A stretch of DNA of 14,511 bases, from positions 1 through 14,511 of the forward strand of contig CAINSX010000145.1 in assembly GCA_903853185.1 (NCBI GenBank). Direction: 5' to 3'. Below, piece after piece: positions 1 through 7,897 of the stretch. Position 1 is the first letter of the stretch, and each line of letters starts with the position of its first letter. The DNA is from an uncultured Opitutia bacterium. Its GTDB lineage: Bacteria; Verrucomicrobiota; Verrucomicrobiia; Opitutales; UBA953. The notes under the pieces were generated by a model. That model searched no databases and was not told where the DNA came from. It saw only the letters and a program-made list of their open reading frames with translations. The translations under genes and the position numbers were made by a program.

Positions 1-1544
1 GGAGCGCGTTCAGCGAAGTAAACGACGGGCACCTGGGCGGCGGCGTAGAAAGGACCGGTAATCGGCGAATCCTTCTGGATGCGCATCGCCGCGAAATCGA
101 CGTCGGAGGTGAGGTCGATTTTGTAGCGGTCGGAATATTCGCCAGCCTCGGAGGAGCCGCGGCGGACGCTGGCAATCATGAGGCGACCGGCCATCTCCTT
201 GTCATAGCGGGCGCGGGTCTCGCGCATGTAGCGGAAGAAGCCACCGACCTGCTCGTCCTGGAGCTGGTTGAGGCGCTTGGTGAAGTCCGCGCGTGCGGCG
301 GCGGCGGTCTTGGAGGTGGCGGCGATCGTGGGGTGATGTAGCGGCTCGACGGTCGAGGCGAAGATGCCGTGCAGCGAGTAGTAGTCCTTGATCGGAATCG
401 GGTCGAACTTGTGATCGTGACAGCGGGCGCAAGCCACGGTGAGACCGAGGAAGGCCTTGGTGGTGGTATCAATGCGCTCGTCGATGATATCGTTCGGATC
501 GTCGAACCGCTTACCAACGGTCAGGAAGCCGAGCGCAGCGAGGCGAGGATCGTCAGGCGAGATTCCCGGGATGCGGTCGGCGGCGAGCTGCTCGACGATG
601 AACTTATCGTACGGTTTGTCGTCGTTGAGCGCGTTGATGACGTAGTCGCGGTAAGTCCAGGCGTAGGCGAAACGGTAGTCCTTGAAGAGGCTGTCACCCT
701 GGTCGACCTGCAGACCGCGGGTGTCGGAGTAGCGCGCGGTATCAAGCCAGTGACGCGCCCAGCGTTCGCCGTAGTGAGGCGAGGCAAGGAGTCCGTCAAT
801 CTGCTTGGCGTAGACGGCTTCAACGGCGCCGGCAGGCTTGCCAGAGCGCAGAGCCATCGAGTCGACGAGCTGCGCGGACTGGATGGCCTTCTCGAAAGCG
901 TCCACCTGTTCGGAGGTGGGCGGGAGGCCAATCAAGTCGTAGGAAACACGACGGAGGAAGGACTCGGGGCTGGCGGCCGGATTAGGCTGCAGGCCCTTCT
1001 CCTCAAGCTTGGCGAGGACGAAGGCGTCAATGGGCGTCTTGACCCAAGCCTTGTTCTTCACTTCGGGCACCTTCGGCTTGGTGACCGGCTGGAAGGCCCA
1101 ATGGTCGCGGGCCTTACCCGTGAGTCCGGTGAGTTTGGCAGCGCCGCCAGCAGGCATCGGCGCGCCCATCTTCACCCACTCTTCGAGGATCGCGATCTTG
1201 TCGTCAGGTAGCTTGCCGCCCGTCTTCTTCGGGGGCATCGCAAATTCTGGATCGGTGTAACGAACGGCTTTAATCAGGAGAGACTTCTCGAGATTGCCTG
1301 GGACGACTGAAGGTCCTTCGTCGCCACCCTTGAGGGCGCCGTCGCGGGAATCCAGGATGAGTCCGCCCTTGGAAGAATTCTTGGAGGCAGAGTGGCACTC
1401 GTAGCAGCGATCGCTGAGAATCGGGCGCACGTTCTTCTCGAAAAACTCGAGGCCTTCCTTGGTCGGCTGGACGTCGTCGGCGGCGACGGCGAAGGAGGCC
1501 GCACACAGGGAGAAGACGAGGGTGGTATGACGGAGCGACAGCAT
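1..1544 (-). CDS. PSD1/DUF1549/DUF1553 c-type cytochrome (partial, 3' end outside window)
   Basis: This exported planctomycete-type cytochrome c protein is read for 514 codons from the ATG at 1544-1542 and is still open at the left edge, so most of the DUF1553 part is missing. An N-terminal signal peptide (hydrophobic from about residue 6 to 21, cleavage near AVA-AD) is followed by a mono-heme domain with CYECH at 47-51 and the likely axial Met103 in the context FAMPPKK. The DUF1549 domain follows, with its hallmark YDLIGLPPT around 202-210 and a second heme-type site CARCHDHK at 372-379. Family members are large secreted proteins greatly expanded in Planctomycetota and Verrucomicrobiota; their reaction is not established, and roles in polysaccharide use are only suggested. 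The gene is divergent from the glycerate kinase and has no clear ribosome binding site. It is a more canonical paralogue of the protein at 4267-6699. The family call is firm; the function is unknown. Confidence 0.93.
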   Translation of the reverse strand, partial: MLSLRHTTLVFSLCAASFAVAADDVQPTKEGLEFFEKNVRPILSDRCYECHSASKNSSKGGLILDSRDGALKGGDEGPSVVPGNLEKSLLIKAVRYTDPEFAMPPKKTGGKLPDDKIAILEEWVKMGAPMPAGGAAKLTGLTGKARDHWAFQPVTKPKVPEVKNKAWVKTPIDAFVLAKLEEKGLQPNPAASPESFLRRVSYDLIGLPPTSEQVDAFEKAIQSAQLVDSMALRSGKPAGAVEAVYAKQIDGLLASPHYGERWARHWLDTARYSDTRGLQVDQGDSLFKDYRFAYAWTYRDYVINALNDDKPYDKFIVEQLAADRIPGISPDDPRLAALGFLTVGKRFDDPNDIIDERIDTTTKAFLGLTVACARCHDHKFDPIPIKDYYSLHGIFASTVEPLHHPTIAATSKTAAAARADFTKRLNQLQDEQVGGFFRYMRETRARYDKEMAGRLMIASVRRGSSEAGEYSDRYKIDLTSDVDFAAMRIQKDSPITGPFYAAAQVPVVYFAERA

Positions 1545-1609
1545 GAGCGTGTATCTTAAGTTGAGATTAAGGTCGGGGGAAGCAGCCCCGGAGAGGGCTA
1601 ACCTTGGGG

Positions 1610-1639
1610 ATAATGTAAGCCGGGGCCCCCGGAAATCAA
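1610..1639 (-). promoter_or_regulatory. Candidate sigma70-type promoter for the 1-1544 cytochrome gene
   Basis: On the minus strand, TTGATT (1639-1634) is followed after 18 bp by CATTAT (1615-1610), matching -35 and -10 boxes at four of six and five of six positions. TACATT, two bases upstream of that -10 and giving a 16-bp spacer, is an alternative. Transcription would begin near 1603, leaving a leader of about 58 nt. The spacer contains the near-perfect palindrome CCGGGG-G-CCCCGG (1620-1632). Seen by eye only. Confidence 0.4.
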
Positions 1640-1701
1640 GTGCGGTTCCCCATTCGGGTTGTAAAGGAAAGACCCCACGGTGAGGATAGCGGGGCCGGAC
1701 G

Positions 1702-2814
1702 ATGCGTATCCTGATCGCCAACGACAAATTCAAGGGCTCCCTGCCGGCGGAAAAAGCGGGTTTTCATATTAAAAATAGCCTGGAAACGGCCTTTCCGATG
1801 GCATCATTCGATCTTTGCCCCATCGCGGACGGCGGCGAAGGCACTGCCCTAGCGATGACCACCGCCCTCGCCGGAGAATGGACCCTTTGCGCCACCCAGG
1901 ACGCCCAAGGTAGGCCGATCAAAGCCCCCTTCGGCTGGGTCGCCAGCTCGGCCACGGCGGTCATGGAAATGAGTGCGGCCAGCGGACTCGCCATCGTCCA
2001 AGATTTAGAACTTAACCCACTTACAGCCAATACTTTAGGGACTGGAATCCTTATCCAATCGGCCCTCGCCAAAGGCGCCCGACGTATCCTGGTCGGCATC
2101 GGGGGAAGCGCCACCAACGACGGCGGCCTCGGGGTCGCCCTCGCCCTAGGATATACCTTTAAGAAATCCGGGCAGGCCTTTATCCCCACACTGGAGACGG
2201 TGCTGGAGGCCGACCAGCTCGCGAAGCCCCCCACCCTGCCCTCCATTGAGCTAATCGTCGCCTGCGACGTGGATAATCCCCTGCTCGGCCCCCGCGGCGC
2301 CACGCGCGTCTACGGTCCGCAGAAAGGGGTCCGCGATTTCGTCTGGTTCGAACAACGCCTCGAACATCTGGCCGACCTCGCGCGTCGCGACCTCGGCGTG
2401 GATCCCCGCGATGTGCCTGGAGCCGGCGCGGCCGGCGGACTCGGTTTCGGACTGATGGCCTTCCTCGGCGGGCGGCTCGTGAGCGGCTTCGATATGGTCG
2501 CGACGCAAGTCGGACTCGAAGCCCGCGTCGCCGCCGCCGACCTCGTCGTCACCGGCGAAGGCCGTCTCGACGAACAGAGCCTGCAAGGCAAAGGTCCGGT
2601 CGGCGTCGCCCGCCTCGCGCGTCGCCTCGGCAAAAAGATTGTCGGCATCGCCGGTTCGGTCGACGACTCAGCCGCGCTGCGCGCTCAGTTTGATCTACTT
2701 ATCCCGATCAAGCCAGCGACGATGCCGCTCGCCGAAGCGATGCGTCGCACCGGCGAACTCATCGAGTCGGCCGTGCGCGCCCATGCGGCACCGTTGCGCG
2801 CCCTCAGCTCCTGA
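1702..2814 (+). CDS. glxK: Glycerate kinase (GlxK/GarK family)
   Basis: This is a complete 370-residue cytoplasmic glycerate kinase, which phosphorylates D-glycerate with ATP so that it enters lower glycolysis; GlxK/GarK enzymes make 2-phosphoglycerate. The length matches the usual ~370-380 residues. Family motifs are clear: ANDKFKGSL at 6-14, DGGEGT at 43-48, GIGGSATNDGG at 132-142, DNPLLGPRGA at 191-200 followed by VYGPQKG, the glycine-rich AGAAGGLGFG at 241-250, and VTGEGRLDEQS at 283-293. There is no signal peptide. The ATG places ANDKFKGSL at the normal distance from the N-terminus. The gene is divergent from the cytochrome upstream, and its last 11 bases overlap the 3' end of the convergent DUF1501 gene. 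The first half carries patches of AT-ending codons, including TTA and CTT, unlike the strongly GC-ending second half. The symbol refers to the family; substrate preference was not tested. Confidence 0.95.
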   Translation: MRILIANDKFKGSLPAEKAGFHIKNSLETAFPMASFDLCPIADGGEGTALAMTTALAGEWTLCATQDAQGRPIKAPFGWVASSATAVMEMSAASGLAIVQDLELNPLTANTLGTGILIQSALAKGARRILVGIGGSATNDGGLGVALALGYTFKKSGQAFIPTLETVLEADQLAKPPTLPSIELIVACDVDNPLLGPRGATRVYGPQKGVRDFVWFEQRLEHLADLARRDLGVDPRDVPGAGAAGGLGFGLMAFLGGRLVSGFDMVATQVGLEARVAAADLVVTGEGRLDEQSLQGKGPVGVARLARRLGKKIVGIAGSVDDSAALRAQFDLLIPIKPATMPLAEAMRRTGELIESAVRAHAAPLRALSS

Positions 2815-4261
2815 AGATCGGGATTGGGACGCCTTTGCCGTCAACGGTCGCGTAGAACGGACGGCCTTCGATATCGAATGCGGTCTTGGGACTGATGCCC
2901 ATGGCGCGGAAGATCGTGGCGTGCATGTCGGAGATCGACACGGGGTCCTTGATCGCGACCAGAGGACGCTCGTCGGCGGTCGCGCCGTAGATATGCCCTT
3001 TCTTCACGCCGCCTCCGAACATGACGACGCTCGTGCCGCCGGTAAAATGGCGGTGCAGACCGTAATGGTCGGGGCTGGTCATGACTCCGGACTTATTGAA
3101 AGCCTGGTCCTTGGCCTTGGAGCCAGGTCGTCCTTCAATCATGGCGTCGCGGCTGAATTCGCTGGCGATGATGACCAAGGTGCGGTCGAGCAGACCGCGC
3201 TGTTCGAGGTCGCGGATGAGGCGCGCAATCGGTCGGTCGATCTCGGCATGCATCTTCGCGACGGTCTCATGGCCCTTGCCATGCGTATCCCACTGGAAGA
3301 ACGGCACGTACTCAGTGGTGACCTCGACGAAGCGGGCGCCGTTCTCGACGAGGCGGCGGGCCAGCAGGCAGCCGCGGCCGAAGCGGCCGGTGTCATAATC
3401 TTTTTGGACCTCGGGCGACTCCAGAGAGATGTCGAACGCGGCGCGCTCCTTGGCGCTGAGCAGGCGATAGGCATTGTCCATCGAGCGCAACATCGACTCA
3501 TGCTGGTGGTCGCTGAGCAGGTCACGGCTGGGCGTCGCGTCGACGAGCCGACGGAACTCGCGGTCGCGGTTCACGAAACGTCCGGCATCCATCCCCTTGG
3601 GCGGACGCACGGCGGCGGCGGCTTCCTCGGGGAACGGCAGATTCATCGGGCCGTATTCGCCGCCGAAGAAACCGGCGGTCGTGAAGGCCTTGAGCTCCTC
3701 GCTCTCGCCGACGCCTTCAAGGCGTTGACCTATGTTGATGAAGGCCGGCATCACCGGATTGCGCGGACCGAGCACGCGGGCCATCCAGGCTCCGATGTGC
3801 GGGCAGGCGACGGTCTGAGGCGGCACGTAGCCGGTGTGCCAATGGAACTGATGGCGGGAATGGAGGATGGTACCGAGGTCGGGCTGCACTGCTGAGCGAA
3901 TCAGCGTGCCGCGGTCCATGACCTGCGCGATGTTCTCGAGTCCTTCGCAGATACGGATGCCGTCGACGCACGTCGGAATCGCGGGGAAGGTACTGAGCAC
4001 GCGGTCGTAGGAGAGCCCCTTCTCGTAAGGCGCGTAGCGCTTCGGATCGAAGGTCTCGGGCGCGGCCATGCCCCCGGCGAGCCAGATGAGGATGACGGAG
4101 TCGGCGGTGGCGGCGGGCTGAACGACCTTCTCGCTCTCGGCGAGGAGGCGCGGCGCGCTCATCGACAACGTCGCGGCGCCAGCGGCGGCGAGCATGCGCA
4201 GGAATTCGCGACGAGCGAGCGGCTCGGGCAAGGAAGGGTCAAGCGGCAGCGGGGAGTTCAT
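2804..4261 (-). CDS. DUF1501 family protein with Tat signal
   Basis: This 485-residue DUF1501 protein begins at the ATG at 4261-4259, five bases after the stop of the upstream PSD1 gene. The open frame extends further upstream into the PSD1 gene, but only this start leaves a leader directly before LARREFLRMLAAAGAA (residues 15-30), a twin-arginine signal. DUF1501 proteins have an alkaline-phosphatase/sulfatase-like fold and are exported folded; their activity is unknown. Visible conserved pieces are LIWLAGGMAAPETFDPK (58-74), HSRHQFHWHTGY (134-145), WDTHGKGHE (324-332), IASEFSRD (365-372; many relatives have SEFGR), SPDHYGLHRHF (396-406) and SDMHATIFRAMGI (444-456). DUF1501 genes typically sit beside a PSD1/DUF1549/DUF1553 gene, as here, which suggests the two act together. 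It is the last gene of the four-gene operon, and its stop lies inside the 3' end of the convergent glycerate kinase gene. Confidence 0.93.
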   Translation of the reverse strand: MNSPLPLDPSLPEPLARREFLRMLAAAGAATLSMSAPRLLAESEKVVQPAATADSVILIWLAGGMAAPETFDPKRYAPYEKGLSYDRVLSTFPAIPTCVDGIRICEGLENIAQVMDRGTLIRSAVQPDLGTILHSRHQFHWHTGYVPPQTVACPHIGAWMARVLGPRNPVMPAFINIGQRLEGVGESEELKAFTTAGFFGGEYGPMNLPFPEEAAAAVRPPKGMDAGRFVNRDREFRRLVDATPSRDLLSDHQHESMLRSMDNAYRLLSAKERAAFDISLESPEVQKDYDTGRFGRGCLLARRLVENGARFVEVTTEYVPFFQWDTHGKGHETVAKMHAEIDRPIARLIRDLEQRGLLDRTLVIIASEFSRDAMIEGRPGSKAKDQAFNKSGVMTSPDHYGLHRHFTGGTSVVMFGGGVKKGHIYGATADERPLVAIKDPVSISDMHATIFRAMGISPKTAFDIEGRPFYATVDGKGVPIPIFRS

Positions 4262-4266
4262 GGGGA

Positions 4267-6699
4267 TCAGCGAATGGTCTGGAATTCGGGGAGCATGCAC
4301 ACGACCCAGAGGAGGTCGGCGATGCCTTGTTCGGACATCTCGGCCCCAACGATGCTGGCGGCGACCTTGAGTTCGGCGGGGGCGGGCTCGCGGCTCAGCG
4401 CGGAGAGGTAAAGCCAACGCGCGAGCTCCTCCGGCGACGTCCACGTCCGCTTCTTCAGCTTGGCGGCGCCGGCGGAGAGGAGATTGGTCAGCGCCTGGCC
4501 GTTCGAAAGGTCGATGGCTTCGAGCGTACTCAGCTCGTTCGGACGCATCGAGACAATCTGCTCGCGGTTCGGACGGCCCAAGGCGCGCTGCAGCAGGTCG
4601 GATTTCATCAGGCTCGCGCGCGCCGGGACGGCGCTGGAACCTTCGACACCGGCGAGCATCTCCGCCATGCGGGCTTCAGCCATGCGCCAGGCGTCGCCCT
4701 TCACAAGCGCGACCGTCTGCCAGACGACTTCCGCGGCCTTGGCCTTGCCGGCGGCGAAAGTACCACGGGCGTTCGGCACGCTCGTCGTCGACTCCCAGGC
4801 GGTATCGGTGGCCATCCGGACGCGCACGCCGCCCTTGAGCGTCACGTTCACCTGGAAGAACAGCGCCGCGACGTTAGGCACCTTGCCGGCGTTATGGCCG
4901 ACGACGACGATCTGATTAGATCCTTTCAGCAAGGACGCCGAGAGGTCGAAGCTCTTCGGGTCGGCCCAGTTGTCGCCGGCGCCGATCTTCTTGCCGTTCA
5001 CGTAGAGTTCGAAGCCGTTGTCGCACGTCACGACGCAGGTCGCCGCGTCCACGTCGGCGTCCAGCGCGAGCTGCCGCCGGAAGGAACGTGTCTCGCCCGC
5101 TGCAGGCAGACGCCCAACGGCGATGTCGCCCGACCAGATCGGCGCGGCGAGCAACGGCTCGATGACCGGCTTCTTCGCGGCGCCCGCGACGGGTGCGGCG
5201 CGCGGCACCTGCGGCACGATCTTCGCGGGCGTGGTGCCGGTCAGGCGCCAGACAGCGTCGACGAACTGCTCGGCGGTGAGGCGCTTGGCGCGCGGTCCGC
5301 GATAGACGTAACCCTTGTCATCCGCATCACGCGAGAGGATCTCGGCACGCGACTGGTAGGCCTGCGACGTCGCGATGAATTCGAGCACAGCCTTCAGGTC
5401 ATACTTGGATTCGACAAGTCGGTTGGCCAGCACGTCGAGCAGGTCTTGGTTCCACGGCTGCGTCTGCATCGCGTCGACCGGATGCACGACACCGCGGCCC
5501 ATGAGGCGATGCCAGAGGCGGTTGACGATGGTGCGCTGGAAGCGTCCGTTGTCCGGATGGGTGATGAGGGCGGCGAGCTGGGCGAGGCGTTCTTCGCGCG
5601 GCTTGCTGGCGTCGACCTGGCCAAGTTCAGGAAACGGCCAAGCGGCGACGGCGGGCTTACCCGTCGGGATATCGCAGCGCACCAGCTCCATCGGATGGTC
5701 CGAATAGATTGCGGCGAGGCCGTAGGCGTCGCGCAGCTTCCATCGGTCCACGAAGCTGTCGTGACAGGAGGCGCACTTCATGTTGATGCCCAAGAACGTC
5801 TGCGAGACGCTCTGCGAATACTGGAGTTCGGGCGCCTGGGCGGCGCTCACGGCACCGCGCCAGATGATGCCCTTCGCAAAACCTTCGCTGTCCGAGGAAG
5901 GCGCGACGAGCTCGCGGGCAAAGACGTCGTAAGGCTTGTTGGCTAGCAGCGAAACGTAGAGCCAGTTCGTGATCTGCTTGCGGCCACCGTCGATATAGCC
6001 GGTGCCGGCGTAATCGTTGCGCAGGAGGTCGTTCCAGAAGACCATCCAATGGTCGGCGTAGTCGACGTTCCGCGCGAGCAGCGAACGCACGAGCAAGGCG
6101 CGCTTATCCGGACGTCGGTCGGCGGCGAATGCACGCGCCTCCTCGGCGGAAGGCAGCATGCCGATGAGGTCGAGCGTCACACGGCGCAGGAAGGTCGCGT
6201 CGTCCGCAAGCACCGGCGTCGGCGCCCCTTTGTCCGCGAGCCAACCGTCAAGCACGCGGTCAATCGGGTGCGTGCGTCCGGCTCTTGCTTCCGGCAAGAC
6301 GGGCTGACGCGGGCGTAGCGGCGGCTCGTAGGCAGGCTTCTTGAAAGCGAAGCCTTCGGTCCAGACGGCGCCCTGCTCAACCCACGCGCGCAGAGTAGCG
6401 ACTTCGACTGGACTCAGGCGCTCGCCTTTCGGCGGCATACGGACATCAGGATCGGCGCTGACGATGGCCTCAATGAGTTTGCTCTTCTGCGTCTGGCCCG
6501 CGGTCACGACCGCGCCGTTCTCGCCGCCTTCCAGCAGTGAGACGCGCGTGTTCATGGAAAGTCCGCCCTTTTTCTTGTCGCCCGCGTGGCACTCCACGCA
6601 GTGCTTGCGCAGGATCGGCACGACCTCGTGCGCGAAGTCGACCGGGGCTGCGCCTAGCGACGCCGTCAGGAGCAGGCCGGCAAGAAGGGGACTACGCAT
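4267..6699 (-). CDS. PSD1/DUF1549/DUF1553 c-type cytochrome with inserted beta-rich domain
   Basis: This is a complete 810-residue exported multidomain heme protein. A signal peptide (residues 1 to about 18, ending GAA) is followed by a mono-heme cytochrome domain with CVECH at 34-38 and likely axial Met88 in VRMPPKGE. The DUF1549 domain carries LDLIGMLPS at 176-184 (most relatives have LIGLPP) and a second site, CASCHDSFVDRW, at 309-320 where the usual form is CxRCHDHK. The DUF1553 domain starts near 385 with RTIVNRLWHRLMGRGVV. It is interrupted at about 500-645 by a stretch with alternating beta-type sequence, including FELYVNGKKIGAGDNW, that resembles a galactose-binding-like carbohydrate module; DUF1553 resumes near 690 and ends in LPEFQTIR. 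The gene lies 15 bp after the lactonase and 5 bp before DUF1501. No Shine-Dalgarno is visible. The function is unknown; a role in extracytoplasmic glycan processing is inferred from context. Confidence 0.93.
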   Translation of the reverse strand: MRSPLLAGLLLTASLGAAPVDFAHEVVPILRKHCVECHAGDKKKGGLSMNTRVSLLEGGENGAVVTAGQTQKSKLIEAIVSADPDVRMPPKGERLSPVEVATLRAWVEQGAVWTEGFAFKKPAYEPPLRPRQPVLPEARAGRTHPIDRVLDGWLADKGAPTPVLADDATFLRRVTLDLIGMLPSAEEARAFAADRRPDKRALLVRSLLARNVDYADHWMVFWNDLLRNDYAGTGYIDGGRKQITNWLYVSLLANKPYDVFARELVAPSSDSEGFAKGIIWRGAVSAAQAPELQYSQSVSQTFLGINMKCASCHDSFVDRWKLRDAYGLAAIYSDHPMELVRCDIPTGKPAVAAWPFPELGQVDASKPREERLAQLAALITHPDNGRFQRTIVNRLWHRLMGRGVVHPVDAMQTQPWNQDLLDVLANRLVESKYDLKAVLEFIATSQAYQSRAEILSRDADDKGYVYRGPRAKRLTAEQFVDAVWRLTGTTPAKIVPQVPRAAPVAGAAKKPVIEPLLAAPIWSGDIAVGRLPAAGETRSFRRQLALDADVDAATCVVTCDNGFELYVNGKKIGAGDNWADPKSFDLSASLLKGSNQIVVVGHNAGKVPNVAALFFQVNVTLKGGVRVRMATDTAWESTTSVPNARGTFAAGKAKAAEVVWQTVALVKGDAWRMAEARMAEMLAGVEGSSAVPARASLMKSDLLQRALGRPNREQIVSMRPNELSTLEAIDLSNGQALTNLLSAGAAKLKKRTWTSPEELARWLYLSALSREPAPAELKVAASIVGAEMSEQGIADLLWVVCMLPEFQTIR

Positions 6700-6714
6700 G
6701 CGGAAGCGGACGGA

Positions 6715-7872
6715 TCAGGGAACGAAAAGGATCGCAGCGGAGGCCGGGGCCTCGACGGACTGCTTGGTGTCAGTGAGCTTGCCGTCGCGGCCGATGCGGT
6801 AGGCGTTAAGGGTGCCAGACTTCTGGCCGGCACAGACGAGCCAGCGGCCGTCAGCGCTGAGGCCGAAGCCGCGCGGGGCGGCGGGTGTGCCGAGCATATG
6901 CTGGAGCAGTGTGAGCTTACCGTCTTGGGCGATCGAGTAGACCGCGATGGAATCATGGCCGCGATTGGAGACGTAGAGCGTCTTGCCGTCGGGGCGGACG
7001 AAGATCTCCGCCGTGGAGGCACCCTTGGCGTCAGCGCCAGTCGGGAGCGTCGGGAGACTCTGAATCTGCTTCAGGTCACCGTTACGTTCGACCGTGAAGG
7101 CGACGACGTTCATGCCCATCTCGGTGTTCACGTAAGCGAACTTACCGCTAGGATGGAAGGCGAGGTGGCGAGGTCCTTCGCCCGCGGTGACGCGTGCAGA
7201 CTTCGGCTTGTTCGGCGTGAGCAGGCCTTTCTCGGCGTCGAACTTGTAAATGAAGATGTCGTCCGTACCGAGGTCGGCGACGTAGGCGCGGCCGTTCTTC
7301 GGATGGAAGTAGACGCCGTGGGCATGCGGACCGGCCTGGCGGCCAGCGTTAGGACCCGTGCCAACGTGCTGGATCGACGAGCTCGCCGGAGCGAAGGAAC
7401 CGTCTTCCTTGATCGGCAAGGCGGTGGTGGAACCGGAACCGTAGTTGACCACGATCAGGTTCTTGCGCGCGGCGTCGACGGCGAGGTGCGTCGGTCCTTT
7501 CCCCATGGAGGCTTCGGTGTTCAGCAGGCGCAGCTTGTCGCCTTCGACCGCATAAGCGGCGACGGCACCTTCGGTAGCCTCGGCGGTAGCATAGAGGAAC
7601 TTCGCGTCAGGGCTGAGCGCGAGGTAGGAAGCGGACTTCGCCTCGGCGGCGACGGTCGGAGCGGAGATCTTACCGGTCTTGCCATCGAGCACGCAGCGGA
7701 GGACACCCTGGGCCTTGGCGCCAGAAGTGCCGACATAGAAGACATACTGGGCGGGCGCCGGCTTCGGCGCGGCCTTGGCGGCGGCCTTCGGCGCCGGCGA
7801 GGAGGTATCGGCGCTTTGGCAGCCGACGAGGACGACCGCGAGAGCGGCGAGGAGGAGGCGTGGGGTATTCAT
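6715..7872 (-). CDS. Lactonase family (6-phosphogluconolactonase-like) beta-propeller lipoprotein
   Basis: This 385-residue protein belongs to the beta-propeller lactonase family (Pfam Lactonase, PF10282), whose YbhE/Pgl members hydrolyse 6-phosphogluconolactone. Unlike those cytosolic enzymes it begins with a lipoprotein leader ending in the lipobox LVGC (Cys18), then an Ala/Pro/Lys-rich linker to about residue 42, so it should be membrane-anchored outside the cytoplasm. Propeller-blade signatures recur: YVFYVGTSG (43-51), ASYLALSPDAKFLYA (81-95), GPTHLAVDAARKNLIVVNYG (126-145), GPHAHGVYFHPKNGRAYVAD (181-200), GPRHLAFHPSGKFAYVNTE (233-251) and VRPDGKTLYVSNRGHDS (292-308). The ATG at 7872 was chosen over an upstream in-frame start because it begins the leader exactly. 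It sits 25 bp downstream of the sulfatase gene and 15 bp upstream of the PSD1 gene. A non-phosphorylated sugar lactone is the likelier substrate given its location; this is inference. Confidence 0.9.
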   Translation of the reverse strand: MNTPRLLLAALAVVLVGCQSADTSSPAPKAAAKAAPKPAPAQYVFYVGTSGAKAQGVLRCVLDGKTGKISAPTVAAEAKSASYLALSPDAKFLYATAEATEGAVAAYAVEGDKLRLLNTEASMGKGPTHLAVDAARKNLIVVNYGSGSTTALPIKEDGSFAPASSSIQHVGTGPNAGRQAGPHAHGVYFHPKNGRAYVADLGTDDIFIYKFDAEKGLLTPNKPKSARVTAGEGPRHLAFHPSGKFAYVNTEMGMNVVAFTVERNGDLKQIQSLPTLPTGADAKGASTAEIFVRPDGKTLYVSNRGHDSIAVYSIAQDGKLTLLQHMLGTPAAPRGFGLSADGRWLVCAGQKSGTLNAYRIGRDGKLTDTKQSVEAPASAAILFVP

Positions 7873-7897
7873 GATGATAATAAGATGGTGAGATTTC

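Noticed and set aside
369..1211. A 280-codon plus-strand frame opposite the first cytochrome gene; similar ones at 2639-3895, 6898-7935 and 8123-9157
   Set aside because: Each mirrors a well-supported gene on the other strand and has low-complexity composition with no recognisable motif.
4327..5946. A 539-codon plus-strand open frame opposite the PSD1 gene
   Set aside because: It is Arg/Gly/Ala-rich without domain signatures, and the opposite strand encodes a clear PSD1 protein. Long antisense frames are expected from high-GC codon bias.
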